This document shows positions 7,889-20,490 of a stretch of DNA of 64,000 bases, one piece after another. Source of the DNA: Streptomyces sp. WAC05374 (lineage in GTDB: Bacteria; Actinomycetota; Actinomycetes; Streptomycetales; Streptomycetaceae); contig NZ_SMNQ01000002.1 of the NCBI RefSeq assembly GCF_004353505.1, forward strand, positions 372,001 to 436,000, written 5' to 3'. A model generated the notes under the pieces. That model was given only the letters and a program-made list of their open reading frames with translations, had not been told where the DNA came from and did not search any database. Made by a program: the position numbers and the translations under genes. Position 1 is the first letter of the stretch; each line of letters starts with the position of its first letter.

Positions 7889-8830
7889 TCAGCCCTGGCG
7901 GGCCAGGTCGGCGGCGCCGACCAGTCCGGCCTCGCCACCGAGCCGGGCGGCGAGCACCTGGGCGTGCGGGCGGTACTGGCCGCCCACCAGCCAGCGGCGG
8001 AACGACTTGCGGATCGGCCCGAGGACCAGCTCGCCCTCGTCGGAGACCCCGCCGCCGACGATGAACGCGGAGGGGTCGAAGAGCGAGGCCAGGTCGGCCA
8101 GGCCGGCGCCGGCCCAGCGGGCCAGCTCCCGGAAGGAGTCGACGGCGACGGGGCAGCCCTGGCGGGCCGCGTCGCTGATGTGCTTGCCCTGGATGCCGTC
8201 GGGGGTGCCGTCCCCGAGGCCCAGCAGGATCGTGGCGTTCTCCGGGGTGGCGTTGGCGCGCTGCTTGGCGTACCGCACCAGGGCGCGGCCCGACGCGTAC
8301 TGCTCCCAGCAGCCCTGGCTGCCGCAGCCGCACAGGAGGCCGTCCGGGACGACCCGGATGTGCCCGAACTCGGCGGCGACGCCGAAGCGGCCGCGGCGGA
8401 GCTTGTTGCCGATGATGATGCCGCCGCCCAGGCCGGTGCCGAGGGTGATGCAGATGACGTCCTCGTGGCCCTTGCCGGCGCCGAACTTGTACTCGCCCCA
8501 CGCCGCGGCGTTCGCGTCGTTCTCGACGACCACGGGCAGGCCGACGCGCTGTTCGACCTTGTCCTTCAGCGGCTCGTGCCGCCAGTGGATGTTCGGCGCG
8601 AAGAGGACGGTGGCGCGCTTGTCGTCGACGTACCCGGCCGCACCGATGCCGACCGCCTCGATGTCGTGGCCCTTGCCGGCCTCGGAGACGGCGGCGCAGA
8701 TGGCGTCCACGATGCCTTCGGCGGTTGGCGGGGTGGGCACCTTGTGGGTGTCGAGGATCGTGCCCTCTTCGTCGACCACTCCGGCCGCGATCTTCGTGCC
8801 GCCGATGTCGACGCCGATGGTGAGTCCCAT
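7889..8830 (-). CDS. glkA: ROK-family glucokinase
   Basis: 313 residues. Phosphorylates glucose with ATP; in Streptomyces GlkA is also needed for carbon catabolite repression (established). Phosphate-1 motif DIGGTK at residues 8-13, sugar-binding VENDANAAAWGE, adenosine loop LGTGLGGGII, ROK zinc cluster CGCGSQGCWE. ATG with GAGGGA just upstream. Part of a leftward set with DUF5304, the ArsA-like ATPase and the SRPBCC protein, with gaps of 28-73 bp. A weaker unit than a tight operon, but nothing resembling a terminator separates them. Confidence 0.95.
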   Translation of the reverse strand: MGLTIGVDIGGTKIAAGVVDEEGTILDTHKVPTPPTAEGIVDAICAAVSEAGKGHDIEAVGIGAAGYVDDKRATVLFAPNIHWRHEPLKDKVEQRVGLPVVVENDANAAAWGEYKFGAGKGHEDVICITLGTGLGGGIIIGNKLRRGRFGVAAEFGHIRVVPDGLLCGCGSQGCWEQYASGRALVRYAKQRANATPENATILLGLGDGTPDGIQGKHISDAARQGCPVAVDSFRELARWAGAGLADLASLFDPSAFIVGGGVSDEGELVLGPIRKSFRRWLVGGQYRPHAQVLAARLGGEAGLVGAADLARQG

Positions 8831-8881
8831 GTGTCCCTCAGTTTTCGGTCGAGCCCCGCTACGGCCAACCGTACCCGGTGT

Positions 8882-9334
8882 TCAGTCCAGGTCGATGTGC
8901 TCGGTGGCGTCCGGGCCGCCGTCGTCGCCCTTGCCGCCCCTGGGCGGGTGGCTGTCCGGGCCGCGGGTCCAGCGGCGCTCCTGGCCCTCGACGGCGGAGC
9001 GGTAGGCGGCCAGCAGTTCGTTCCCGGCGGCCGCGAGGTGGTCGAAGACCTGCGGGTTGCGCTCGATCACCGGCTCGACGGCGGCCTTCGCCTGGCTGAC
9101 GAACTGCTGCACGGCGCTCTGGGCGCCCGCCCCGAGCAGGGGGGCGCGCAGGGAGGCGACCTTGTCGGCGACCGCGTCGACGAGCTTGCGCAGCTCCTCG
9201 GCGGCGGTGCCGGGCGGCGGGCCCTCGGTGCCGCGGCGGCGGGCCCGCTCGGCGGCCAGGTCCTCGGCGCAGGCCTTGGCCCAGGCGTCGGCGTCCCAGG
9301 CGTCGGCGTCGGGATGCTGGGTGGCGTCGCTCAT
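8882..9334 (-). CDS. DUF5304-type small acidic protein
   Basis: 150 residues from the ATG at 9334, which has AGGAG 7 nt upstream; the longer upstream frame is a shadow of the ArsA gene. Begins with an aspartate-rich repeat (DADAWDADAW), then a helical region, and ends in a hydrophilic tail (PPRGGKGDDGGPDATEH). No catalytic motif or membrane segment. It belongs to a streptomycete family of unknown function found next to glucokinase. Confidence is high that it is a gene, low on role. Confidence 0.8.
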   Translation of the reverse strand: MSDATQHPDADAWDADAWAKACAEDLAAERARRRGTEGPPPGTAAEELRKLVDAVADKVASLRAPLLGAGAQSAVQQFVSQAKAAVEPVIERNPQVFDHLAAAGNELLAAYRSAVEGQERRWTRGPDSHPPRGGKGDDGGPDATEHIDLD

Positions 9335-9372
9335 GGCGTACTCCTGCGGCGGGTGGCGTGATACTCCCGACG

Positions 9373-10518
9373 TTACCGCGTACGGGGCCACAAATCCGGG
9401 TCGGGTGTGAAGCGGACGTTCAGGACCCCGTCCGTGAGGCCCGCCCCGGAGACGGTGCAGCGGCGCAGGGCGGACGGCAGGGGCACCACGCGGCGGAACG
9501 GCCCGACCGTGAGCACGAGTTCGTCGCCGCGCCGCACGAGGCCCAGGTCGGGCTTGGCGGCTCCGGGCAGCGGGATGCGCCAGACCAGGACGCCGTCGGG
9601 GTCCCGCCGGTCCTCGACGGCCCAGTCGGGGGCGGTGGGGGCGTCGGCGGGGACGGCGGGCGGCTCCAGCAGGGCGAGGTCGCCGGCGGTACGGGGGTCG
9701 CGCCCGAGGTGGGGCAGCTCGTGCACGCCCTCGCCCAGCTCCTTGACGTGCGCCTGCTGCTGGGCGGCCAGGCCGGACAGCCAGGGGTCGGGGGACTCGG
9801 TGGGCAGCATCCGGTTGGCGACGACCGGGCCGGCGGCGAGGCCGCGCAGGGCCAGCCCGGCGCGGGCGGTGCGCAGGGCGCGGGCGGCTGCCGGGCCCGG
9901 CTCGGCGACCAGTCGGACCGTGGTGGCGGGGTCCTCGATCATGGCCTGGACGGCGGCGAGTTCGGTGTCCCAGCGGGCGGCGGTCTCGTAGAGCCACTCG
10001 GCGGGCATGGGGACGCCGGCGAGCTGGGCGAGCATCGGGCGCAGTGCGCGGGCGGCCTGCCGCTCGGGCGGGAGCAGGCGGCGCAGGTAGCGGCGGAGCT
10101 GCTCGGGCAGGGCGAGCACGGCCACGGCGTCCGGGAGGGGCGGCAGGTCGGCCACCACGAGGTCCCAGTCGCCCCCGGCGGCGTCCCTGAGGGCCCGCAG
10201 GAGCGCGAACCGGTCGCTGCCGGGCAGTTCGGTGAGCTCCTCGTCGTCGAACGGCGTGGCGCCGAGCAGGCCGAGGGCGGTGGCGGCGCGCTCCTGGAAG
10301 GCGAGGATCTCGGCGCGGAAGTGGGCGCCGGAGTCGACGCGGCGCACGACCGGCCGGCCGCCGTCGCCGGACGGGTCGTCGAACCAGCCGTCGGGCAGGT
10401 CCCCGTCACCGGTGAGCAGCAGGACCCGCTGTCCGCGCCCGGCGGCGCCGAGGGCGGTGGCGGCGGCGACGGTCGTTCGCCCGGCGCCGCCGGGGCCGGT
10501 GACGAGGAGGGTGCGCAT
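9373..10518 (-). CDS. ArsA-family ATPase with variant P-loop
   Basis: 381 residues. Starts with a SIMIBI-class loop GPGGAGRTTVAA (residues 8-19), then switch-like LLLTGDGDL and a C-terminal domain ending in an all-beta segment (LVRRGDELVLTVGPFRR) as in Get3/ArsA-like proteins with an HSP20-like tail. The usual second Lys of GKGGVGKTT is Arg here, which may alter ATP hydrolysis. Not an arsenite pump: no arsB or arsR is nearby. A TAGCGT hexamer ends 7 nt before the ATG, suggesting a leaderless transcript. Mycobacteria keep a homologue beside the SRPBCC gene (Rv2184c/Rv2185c). Confidence 0.85.
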   Translation of the reverse strand: MRTLLVTGPGGAGRTTVAAATALGAAGRGQRVLLLTGDGDLPDGWFDDPSGDGGRPVVRRVDSGAHFRAEILAFQERAATALGLLGATPFDDEELTELPGSDRFALLRALRDAAGGDWDLVVADLPPLPDAVAVLALPEQLRRYLRRLLPPERQAARALRPMLAQLAGVPMPAEWLYETAARWDTELAAVQAMIEDPATTVRLVAEPGPAAARALRTARAGLALRGLAAGPVVANRMLPTESPDPWLSGLAAQQQAHVKELGEGVHELPHLGRDPRTAGDLALLEPPAVPADAPTAPDWAVEDRRDPDGVLVWRIPLPGAAKPDLGLVRRGDELVLTVGPFRRVVPLPSALRRCTVSGAGLTDGVLNVRFTPDPDLWPRTR

Positions 10519-10546
10519 GCCGCAGACGCTACGGGGCGTACCGGTG

Positions 10547-10999
10547 TCAGGAGGCGGCGGGGGTGCCCTCGACGCGCTTCTTCAGGCCGCTCAGGGCCCG
10601 GTCGATGATGACCTTCTCGGCCTTGCGCTTGATCATGCCCAGCATGGGGATCTTGACGTCGACCGTGAGCCGGTACGTGACCTCCGTGCGGGTGCCGCCG
10701 GCGAGCGGGGTCAGGCGGTAGGAGCCGTCCAGGGCCCGGAGCATCTGGGACTTGACCAGCGTCCAGGCGACCTCGTGGTCGCCGGTCCAGGTGTACGCCA
10801 GGGTGTGGTCGTCCTTGATCGCGCCGGCGTCCAGCAGCAGGCGGACCTTCTCGGCGCGGCCGGCGGCGTCCTTCTCCAGGACCTCCGCCTCCTTGACCTC
10901 ACCCGTCCACTCCGGGTAGCGGGCGAAGTCGGCGATCACGCCCATGACGTCGGCCGGTGCCGCCTCGATCTCGATGCTCGAGCTGGTGTGTTCCGCCAT
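10547..10999 (-). CDS. SRPBCC (START-like) family protein
   Basis: 150 residues, one helix-grip domain of the polyketide cyclase/dehydrase type: SSSIEIEAAPADVMGVIADF at the N-terminus and the long C-terminal helix starting MIKRKAEKVI. The family binds hydrophobic ligands in a cavity; some members are cyclases, others lipid or coenzyme carriers. GGAGGAG lies 9 nt before the ATG. First gene of the leftward set with the ArsA-like ATPase, as in mycobacteria (Rv2185c/Rv2184c), so a joint membrane or lipid role is a reasonable inference. Confidence 0.85.
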   Translation of the reverse strand: MAEHTSSSIEIEAAPADVMGVIADFARYPEWTGEVKEAEVLEKDAAGRAEKVRLLLDAGAIKDDHTLAYTWTGDHEVAWTLVKSQMLRALDGSYRLTPLAGGTRTEVTYRLTVDVKIPMLGMIKRKAEKVIIDRALSGLKKRVEGTPAAS

Positions 11000-11062
11000 C
11001 GCCGTGGCTCCTCCAGTGCGGTACCGGTTTCCTGTGGGTGAAGGCTATCGCGTGGGCGGCCG

Positions 11063-11839
11063 TCACCATTCCAGGGCCCATGGCCTCCCGGTGGCCGCGA
11101 AATGTCCCACGTTCACGCACTCGGTCGCCCCGACCCGCATCCGCCGCACCAGCGGCTGGTGGACGTGCCCGAACAGGGAGTACCGCGGCCTGGTGCGGTG
11201 GATCGCCGCCAGCAGGGCCGCGCTGCCGCGCTCGAAGCGCCGGGCCACCGTGTCGTACGTGAGCTCCGGGACCTCCGGCGGGATGTGCGAGCACAGCACG
11301 TCGACCTCGCCGAGGGCCTCGACCTTGGCCGCGTACTCCTCGTCGGAGATCTCGTAGGGCGTGCGCATCGGGGTGCGCAGCCCGCCGCCCACGAAGCCGA
11401 AGACGAGGCCGCCCAGCTCGATGCGCTGCCCGTCCAGGACGGTGGTGCCGGGGCGGGCGTACTCGTGCCAGAGGCCGGGGATGTCGACGTTGCCGTAGGT
11501 GGCGTACGTGGGGGTGGGGAAGGCCGCGAACATCGCGGCGTACTGGTCGCGCACCGCCGACTCGATGGCGGTCTCGCGGTCGACGTCCAGCTCCGCCCAG
11601 AGCCGGCGGCCGAACTCCCGGGCCTCGTCGAAGCGGCGGGCGGTGCGCAGCTCCACGATCCGGTGGGCGTTCTCCACGCCGAAGAGGTCGGGGAAGATGC
11701 CGCGGGCGTGGTCGTGGTAGTCGAGGAAGAGCACCAGGTCACCGAGGCATATCAGGGCGTCGGCGCCCTCACCCGCCGCTGCCAGGGCCTCGGCGTTGCC
11801 GTGCACGTCGCTGATCACGTTGACCCTCATGCCTCGCAT
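11063..11839 (-). CDS. Metallophosphoesterase family protein
   Basis: 258 residues from the ATG at 11839 (MRGMRVNVI), chosen because AAGGTGG lies about 6 nt upstream; the ATG at 11830 is only three codons inside. Calcineurin-like motifs: ISDVHGN (Asp, His), CLGDLVLFLDY (GD with distant Asp), YGNVD in place of the usual GNHD, CSHIPPE and FGHVHQP. A two-metal phosphodiesterase is expected; substrate unknown. The Asn-His pair being Asn-Val is typical of one subset of the family. Transcribed leftward, divergent from the acyl-CoA ligase gene. Confidence 0.88.
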   Translation of the reverse strand: MRGMRVNVISDVHGNAEALAAAGEGADALICLGDLVLFLDYHDHARGIFPDLFGVENAHRIVELRTARRFDEAREFGRRLWAELDVDRETAIESAVRDQYAAMFAAFPTPTYATYGNVDIPGLWHEYARPGTTVLDGQRIELGGLVFGFVGGGLRTPMRTPYEISDEEYAAKVEALGEVDVLCSHIPPEVPELTYDTVARRFERGSAALLAAIHRTRPRYSLFGHVHQPLVRRMRVGATECVNVGHFAATGRPWALEW

Positions 11840-12096
11840 GAGCACCCACCTTAGGCGGTCCAACCTGCGGTTACTTCCACGTCGTCGCGAGTGTGGACTA
11901 CTGTGCGCGAAGCACCGCCAAAAACGTGTGACGCAGCGAACATCTGGCCGACGCCCCTATCCGGAACCGAGTACTGGTGGGTAACGTCCGGGCAGTCCAG
12001 TCGTGCTCACCCCCACCGAGCACCTGCCCGATCTTGGACCGCAACCGGTGCATCACACAGAGCCGTGGCGCCGGCGCCCGATGAGGAGCAGCAGTT

Positions 12097-15587
<3,491 letters not shown>

Positions 15588-16730
15588 TCAGAGCAGCAGC
15601 TTCAGCCGTTCGGCCAGCAGGTCCCAGCGCCAGCGCTCCTCGACCCAGCTCCGGCCCCGCTCACCCATCCGGCGCCGCAGCTCCGGGTCCTGGAGCAGGG
15701 TGACGATCCGGTCGGCGGACTCCGCCGGGGCCGAGCCGCGCACCACCCAGCCGGTCTCGCCGTCCAGGACGGCGTCCGGCGCGCCGCCGGAGTCGCCCGC
15801 CACGACCGGCAGGCCCGTCGCGGAGGCCTCCAGGTACACGATGCCGAGCCCCTCGACGTCCAGGCCGCCCCGCCGCGTACGGCACGGCATGGCGAACACG
15901 TCACCGGCGCCGTAGTGGGCCGGGAGCTCCTCCCAGGGCACCGCGCCGGTGAAGCGCACGGATCGCGCCACGCCCGTCTGCGCGGCGAGGCGGCGCAGGT
16001 CACCCTCGTACGGGCCGCCCCCGACGATCAGCAGCACCGCGTCCGGCACCCGCGCCAGGATCGCGGGCATGGCCCTGATCAACGTGTCCTGGCCCTTGCG
16101 CGGCACCAGCCGGGAGACGCAGACGACCACCGGCCGGCCGGCCAGGCCCAGCCGCTCCCGCACCGCGTCCCCGCCCGAGCCGGGGTGGAAGGTCTTCTCG
16201 TCGACCCCCGGCGGGAGCTGGACCATCCGCCCCGCCGCCGCGGGCGTGAGCGCCGCCGCGATGCGCGAGCGCGTGTACTCGCCCAGGTACGTGATCGTGT
16301 CCGTGCCCTCGCCGATCCGCCGCAGCAGGTGCCGCGAGGCCGGGAGCTGCGCCCACCCGGCCTCGTGGCCGTGCGTGGTCGCCACGATCCGGCGGGCGCC
16401 GGCCCGGCGCAGCGCGGGCGCCATCAGCCCGAGCGGGGCCGCCGCGCCGAACCACACCGACTCGCAGCCGTGCTCCCGCAGCAGCCCGGCGGCCCGTGCG
16501 GTCACACGTGGCGTGGGCAACAGCATCGTCGTACGGTCGCGGACAACCTTGAACGGCTGTTCGGCGTCGAACAGGGCGGTCGCCTCGGCGCCCTCCCGGC
16601 CGCGCTTCCACGTGGAGGCGTAGACGACAATCCGTTCCGGATCGAGTCTGAGCGCCATGTTGTGCAGAAACGCCTGAATCCCGCCGGGTCTGGGCGGAAA
16701 GTCGTTGGTTACGATCAAGGTCTTGTGCAT
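15588..16730 (-). CDS. pimB: Glycosyltransferase family 4, PimB'-type phosphatidylinositol mannoside mannosyltransferase
   Basis: 380 residues from the ATG at 16730 (MHKTLIVTNDFPPRPGG), the typical GT4 beginning; the longer frame has no homologous start. GT-B fold with acceptor-side FPPRPGGIQAF, hinge region VVCVSRLVPRKGQDTLI, nucleotide site GGGPYEGDL and the EX7E region near GLGIVYLEASA. Length and N-terminus match the GDP-mannose-dependent enzyme that adds the alpha-1,6 mannose to PIM1. In mycobacteria pimB' (Rv2188c) also neighbours fadD15 (Rv2187). Divergent from a GT87 membrane mannosyltransferase gene. Confidence 0.85.
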   Translation of the reverse strand: MHKTLIVTNDFPPRPGGIQAFLHNMALRLDPERIVVYASTWKRGREGAEATALFDAEQPFKVVRDRTTMLLPTPRVTARAAGLLREHGCESVWFGAAAPLGLMAPALRRAGARRIVATTHGHEAGWAQLPASRHLLRRIGEGTDTITYLGEYTRSRIAAALTPAAAGRMVQLPPGVDEKTFHPGSGGDAVRERLGLAGRPVVVCVSRLVPRKGQDTLIRAMPAILARVPDAVLLIVGGGPYEGDLRRLAAQTGVARSVRFTGAVPWEELPAHYGAGDVFAMPCRTRRGGLDVEGLGIVYLEASATGLPVVAGDSGGAPDAVLDGETGWVVRGSAPAESADRIVTLLQDPELRRRMGERGRSWVEERWRWDLLAERLKLLL

Positions 16731-16818
16731 CGCATGCCGACAGTACCGAACGGCGCCGCTCCACCGCTCAGCACAGTCCCGCCCGGCCGAGCCCGGCAAC
16801 GAGACCGAAGAGGTATGC

Positions 16819-18108
16819 ATGAAGGGCCACAGCGGCACCCGGCTCCCGATCCAAGCCGTCGGCATATGGCTGGCGACCAGGGCTCTGTTGCTGCTCTGCG
16901 TCTTCAAGATCCTCGTCCTGCCGGGGCCCGACGTCACGAGCGACGTCTCGGTGATCTACCAGGGCTGGTACGACGTGCTGCGCACCGGCACCTACCCGCT
17001 CGACGACGTCACCTGGCAGTACCCCCCGGCCGCCGCGCTGGCCATCCTCTCCCCCGGCCTGCTGCCCTTCCTGGACTACGCCTCCGCCTTCTTCCTCCTC
17101 GCCCTCCTCAGCGACGCCGTGGTCTTCGGCCTGCTGCTGTACGCGGGACGGCGGCCCGGCAAGTGCCTGTCCGGCGCCTGGGTGTGGGTGGCGGGCGTGC
17201 CGCTGCTCGGCCCGACCGCCTACGCCCGCTACGACCTGATGGTCACCGCCGTCGCCGTCGCCGCGCTGCTGGCCGGGGTGCGGCACCCGCGGGTTTTCGG
17301 CGCGCTGGTGGGCTTCGGCGCGCTGCTGAAGGTCTGGCCCGCGCTGCTGCTCGCCGGCACCCGGCGCGGCCGGGTCACCCGGCGCTCGTGGACGGCGGCC
17401 GCCCTCACCGGGGCCGCGGTGCTGGCGGCCTGCGTGCTGGCGATGCCGGGTGCGCTGGCCTTCCTCACCTTCCAGCGGGACCGGGGCACGGAGGTGGAGT
17501 CGCTGGGCTCCCTCGTCTTCCACGTGGCGCGGAACTTCGGCTGGGAGGGGCAGGTGCTGCTGAACTACGGCTCGGTCGAGTTCCTCGGCCCGTACGTGCC
17601 CCTCGTCTCCAAGGCCGCCCTCGCGCTGACGGTGGCGGCGTTCGGCTGGCTGCTGGTGTGGCGGGTGCGGGCGCGGGCGTTCGGTACGACGACGCTGGCG
17701 GACGCGGCGTTCGCGGCCGTGCTGCTGTTCACCACCACGAGCCGGGTGATCAGCCCGCAGTACATGATCTGGCTGGTGGGGCTGGCGGCCGTGTGCCTGG
17801 TCTTCCGGGGCAGCGGCATGCGCCGGCCGGCCCGGATGGTGCTGGTCGCGACGGGCGTGACGATGCTGGAGTTCCCGATCTGGTTCACCCACGTCGTGCA
17901 CAGCGACCTGTGGGGCCTGGTGCTGCTCGGCGTGCGCAACGGGCTCCTCGTCGCCGCCACGATCGCCGCCTGCCGGGAGCTGTGGCGGCAGACGGTGACC
18001 GAGCCGCGCCTGCGGGAGCACGCGGCGGTACCGGCGCAGCCCTCCGAACCGCACCGCGCGGACGTCACCCCAGCCGGTCCCGCAGGTAGTCCCGCCACCG
18101 CGCGGTGA
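16819..18108 (+). CDS. GT87-family membrane glycosyltransferase (polyprenyl-phosphate-mannose type)
   Basis: 429 residues from the ATG at 16819 with GAAGAGG 4-5 nt upstream. Ten or more hydrophobic segments. The first extracytoplasmic loop has the family hallmark VTSDVSVIYQGW with the catalytic-type Asp and the conserved WQYPPAAA. GT87 enzymes such as PimE, MptC and Rv2181 transfer mannose from polyprenyl phosphate on the outer membrane face. Next to pimB', this one probably extends phosphatidylinositol mannosides or related glycolipids (inference). Its 3' end overlaps the convergent lipoprotein gene by 44 bp. Confidence 0.85.
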   Translation: MKGHSGTRLPIQAVGIWLATRALLLLCVFKILVLPGPDVTSDVSVIYQGWYDVLRTGTYPLDDVTWQYPPAAALAILSPGLLPFLDYASAFFLLALLSDAVVFGLLLYAGRRPGKCLSGAWVWVAGVPLLGPTAYARYDLMVTAVAVAALLAGVRHPRVFGALVGFGALLKVWPALLLAGTRRGRVTRRSWTAAALTGAAVLAACVLAMPGALAFLTFQRDRGTEVESLGSLVFHVARNFGWEGQVLLNYGSVEFLGPYVPLVSKAALALTVAAFGWLLVWRVRARAFGTTTLADAAFAAVLLFTTTSRVISPQYMIWLVGLAAVCLVFRGSGMRRPARMVLVATGVTMLEFPIWFTHVVHSDLWGLVLLGVRNGLLVAATIAACRELWRQTVTEPRLREHAAVPAQPSEPHRADVTPAGPAGSPATAR

Positions 18109-19189
18109 AGGCCTCGGGCGTGACCCCGAGCACCTCGCGCAGGGCCCGCTCCCACCCGCGCGCCCCCGCCGCCCGGTAGAAGGCCCGCAGCTCCGCCTCG
18201 CCCCACCGCTCGGCGATCAGCTCGCAGGCCAGCCAGCCGCCCGCGTAGGCGCGCGCCAGGGCGGCCGCGTCGGAGGCGAAGGAGAAGTCCCCGTCCGTCG
18301 GCAGGGCGGCCGGGGTGCGCCCGGCACGGACCGCGTCCCTCAGCTCGGGCGCCGCCCGGGCGGGCGTGCGGGAGGTGCCGCGGTAGGCCACCCAGTCCGC
18401 GAAGCCCTCGGAGAGCCACAGCCCCGTGGCCGCCGAGGTGTGCGCCCGGGTCGCCACGTGCGCCGTCTCATGGGTGAGCACGAAGCCCTTCCCGAACGTG
18501 CCGAGCCCCGCGTACGCCTCCGGGTTGACGATCACGCGGTCCGCCGGGGCGTCCGGCCCGCCGCCCACCCGGCCCGTGGTGACCGCCGCGATGCCCTTGT
18601 ACCCCGCCGCCGGCTCCCCCATCAGGGCACCCATCCGCTCCAGCGAGCCCGGCACCAGCACCACCACGCGCCGCGCCCACAGCCCGTCCGGCCAGGCGTC
18701 CGACACGGCGGGGACCGCCCGGTCGGCGGCCGCCGCGACGGCCCTCAGCCGCGCGATGTCCTGCCCGGCGCCCAGGACCAGGCTGCTTCTGCCCCGCACC
18801 ACCTCGACGGCGCCCTGCTCCCAGAGCTGCGGGGCCGCGCCCCCGGCCGGGCGGTCGGACGTCACGTGCCAGCGTCCGTCCCGCCGCTCCAGCCCGAGCG
18901 CCCGCTCGCCGGTGACCGGCCCGCTGTCGTACCCGGCGAAGCGGTAGCTCAGCTCGGCCCGGGCGGCCGCGCGGTCGTCGCCGTGCCGCCGGACCTCCGT
19001 GACGCGGTACGACCACTCCGCGAGCGGCACACCGGCCAGCTCCGCCTCGCGCACCACCGCGGCCCGCCGGTCGGCCGCCGACTGGAACGCGGCCGTGTCC
19101 GGCACCGGCGACGGCCCCGGAGCCGTACACCCGCCGACGAGCAGGAGCAGGCCGAGCACCGCCCCCGCCGCACGTCTGACAGCCCGCAT
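18065..19189 (-). CDS. Lipoprotein with HETAH metallopeptidase-like site
   Basis: 374 residues. Signal peptide with lipobox LVGGC near residue 21, so surface-anchored. About residues 237-241 read HETAH, followed 18-20 residues later by SEGFADW: the HExxH...E arrangement of gluzincins (peptidase MA / M1-like domain). N-terminal half is a separate domain resembling an NTF2-like fold (SYRFAGYDSG, DGRWHVTSD). Substrate unknown; a peptidase acting at the cell wall is inferred. The purine-rich GGGAGG touches the ATG, which is close for a ribosome site. Converges on, and overlaps, the GT87 gene. Confidence 0.78.
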   Translation of the reverse strand: MRAVRRAAGAVLGLLLLVGGCTAPGPSPVPDTAAFQSAADRRAAVVREAELAGVPLAEWSYRVTEVRRHGDDRAAARAELSYRFAGYDSGPVTGERALGLERRDGRWHVTSDRPAGGAAPQLWEQGAVEVVRGRSSLVLGAGQDIARLRAVAAAADRAVPAVSDAWPDGLWARRVVVLVPGSLERMGALMGEPAAGYKGIAAVTTGRVGGGPDAPADRVIVNPEAYAGLGTFGKGFVLTHETAHVATRAHTSAATGLWLSEGFADWVAYRGTSRTPARAAPELRDAVRAGRTPAALPTDGDFSFASDAAALARAYAGGWLACELIAERWGEAELRAFYRAAGARGWERALREVLGVTPEAFTARWRDYLRDRLG

Positions 19190-19217
19190 CCTCCCGATCC
19201 TACGGCCGCCGCGGGCG

Positions 19218-20249
19218 TCAGACCCGGGTGACGGCCGAGACCGGCATCATGCCCACCGGGTCGTAGCGGACCGGCGCGCCCGGGTACGGGGCGTGCACCA
19301 CCTGCCCGTTGCCCACGTACATCCCGACGTGGCTGGCGTCGTCCCGGTAGGTCACCAGGTCCCCGGGGCGCGCCTCGGACAGCGGCACGTGCCGTCCGGC
19401 GTTGCGCTGGGCCTGCGAGGTGCGCGGCAGGCCGACGCCCGCCTGGGCGTAGGACCACTGCATCAGGCCGGAGCAGTCGAAGCCCGAGGGGCCGTTGGCC
19501 CCCCACACGTACGGCTTGCCGACGGCCGAGCGGACCGCGGCGACGGCGGCCGCCGCCCGGCCGGAGGCGGCCTCGCCGCCCGGCCCCGGCAGGTCGTCGC
19601 GGCCGGAGCGGGAGGCCCGCTCCAGGGCGTCGCGCTCCTCGGAGGGGAGGGAGTTCAGCAGTGCCCGCGCCTCGGCGAGCTTGCGCTCCACGGTGCGCTT
19701 GTGGAGCGCCACGGCGGCCCGGCCGCGCTCGAGTTCGGCGAGCATCCGGGTGGCCTCGGCCCGCTGCTGCGCCATGCCCCGCTGGGCGCGCCGGAGTTCG
19801 GCGAGGGCGCTCGCCTGCCGGTCGCTGATCCGGTCGAGGGCGGCGGCCCGGTCGAGGTAGCCGTCCGGGTCCTGCGAGAGCAGCAGCGCCAGCGCGGGGT
19901 CCATGCCGCCCGACCGGTACTGGGCGCCGGCCACGAGGCCCAGCGCGCCGCGCATCCGGTTGATGCGCTCCTGGCCGCGCGCCACGCCGTCCTGGACCCG
20001 GTCCACCCGCTCGCGCAGCGCGTCCGTGCGCTCGTCCGCCTCGTTGAACGCCTCGGTGGCCTTCTCGGCCTCCTCGTAGAGCCGGTCGACCTTGGCGCGG
20101 GTGCCCTCGACCGTGGTGCCGGGGTCGGCGGTCGCGGGTGCGGCGCCGAGCGCGGCGGCGGTGGCCGCCGCCGCCGAGAGGACGGTGACCTTCGCGCTCC
20201 GGGAGAACCCGGGGGACGAGGATGACGAGGACCGGCGATGGGACGCCAC
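19218..20249 (-). CDS. Secreted NlpC/P60 peptidoglycan hydrolase with coiled coil (distal copy)
   Basis: 343 residues from a GTG with GGGAG 8 nt upstream. Sec-type signal (VTVLSAAAATAAALG ending PATADPG), then a long coiled-coil hairpin (about 45-225) as in mycobacterial RipA/RipC-type proteins, and a C-terminal NlpC/P60 domain with Cys in GFDCSGLMQW, His in ASHVGMYVG and the third residue His in VVHAPYP. Cleaves stem peptides between D-Glu and diaminopimelate. Tandem paralogue of the next gene upstream, with which it shares the MASHRR start and YRSGGMDP linker. Separated from that gene by a terminator-like hairpin at 20383-20418. Confidence 0.92.
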   Translation of the reverse strand: MASHRRSSSSSSPGFSRSAKVTVLSAAAATAAALGAAPATADPGTTVEGTRAKVDRLYEEAEKATEAFNEADERTDALRERVDRVQDGVARGQERINRMRGALGLVAGAQYRSGGMDPALALLLSQDPDGYLDRAAALDRISDRQASALAELRRAQRGMAQQRAEATRMLAELERGRAAVALHKRTVERKLAEARALLNSLPSEERDALERASRSGRDDLPGPGGEAASGRAAAAVAAVRSAVGKPYVWGANGPSGFDCSGLMQWSYAQAGVGLPRTSQAQRNAGRHVPLSEARPGDLVTYRDDASHVGMYVGNGQVVHAPYPGAPVRYDPVGMMPVSAVTRV

Positions 20250-20382
20250 GTACCGCGCTCCCTTCCGCTGACGTCAGGGCCGTGCAGGCGTGCGGCCGTG
20301 CAGGCTGTGCGGGCTGTTGCGCGCCAGACAGTAGCCGGGCGGCCCCACCCCGGCCAGCGACCGTACGGGCGTCGAACAGCGG

Positions 20383-20418
20383 CGCCCCGCCCGAGACCAC
20401 AAGGTCACCGGCGGGGCG
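20383..20418 (-). terminator. Hairpin terminator after the proximal NlpC/P60 gene
   Basis: Nine-bp perfect stem (CGCCCCGCC with GGCGGGGCG) with a nested GACC/GGTC pair around ACAA. It lies 73 bp past the stop of the gene at 20491, in the leader of the downstream paralogue, so it could reduce read-through between the two. Confidence 0.6.
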
Positions 20419-20490
20419 GAGCGTCAGCTTGGAGGGCGGTAAACCACCCGATCGGGCGCGCGGTTCGGGCGCGTCAGACCTGCGCGTGCG

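Noticed and set aside
9373..10518. Arsenic resistance operon
   Set aside because: Only an ArsA-like ATPase occurs, with an altered P-loop; no arsB, arsC or arsR.
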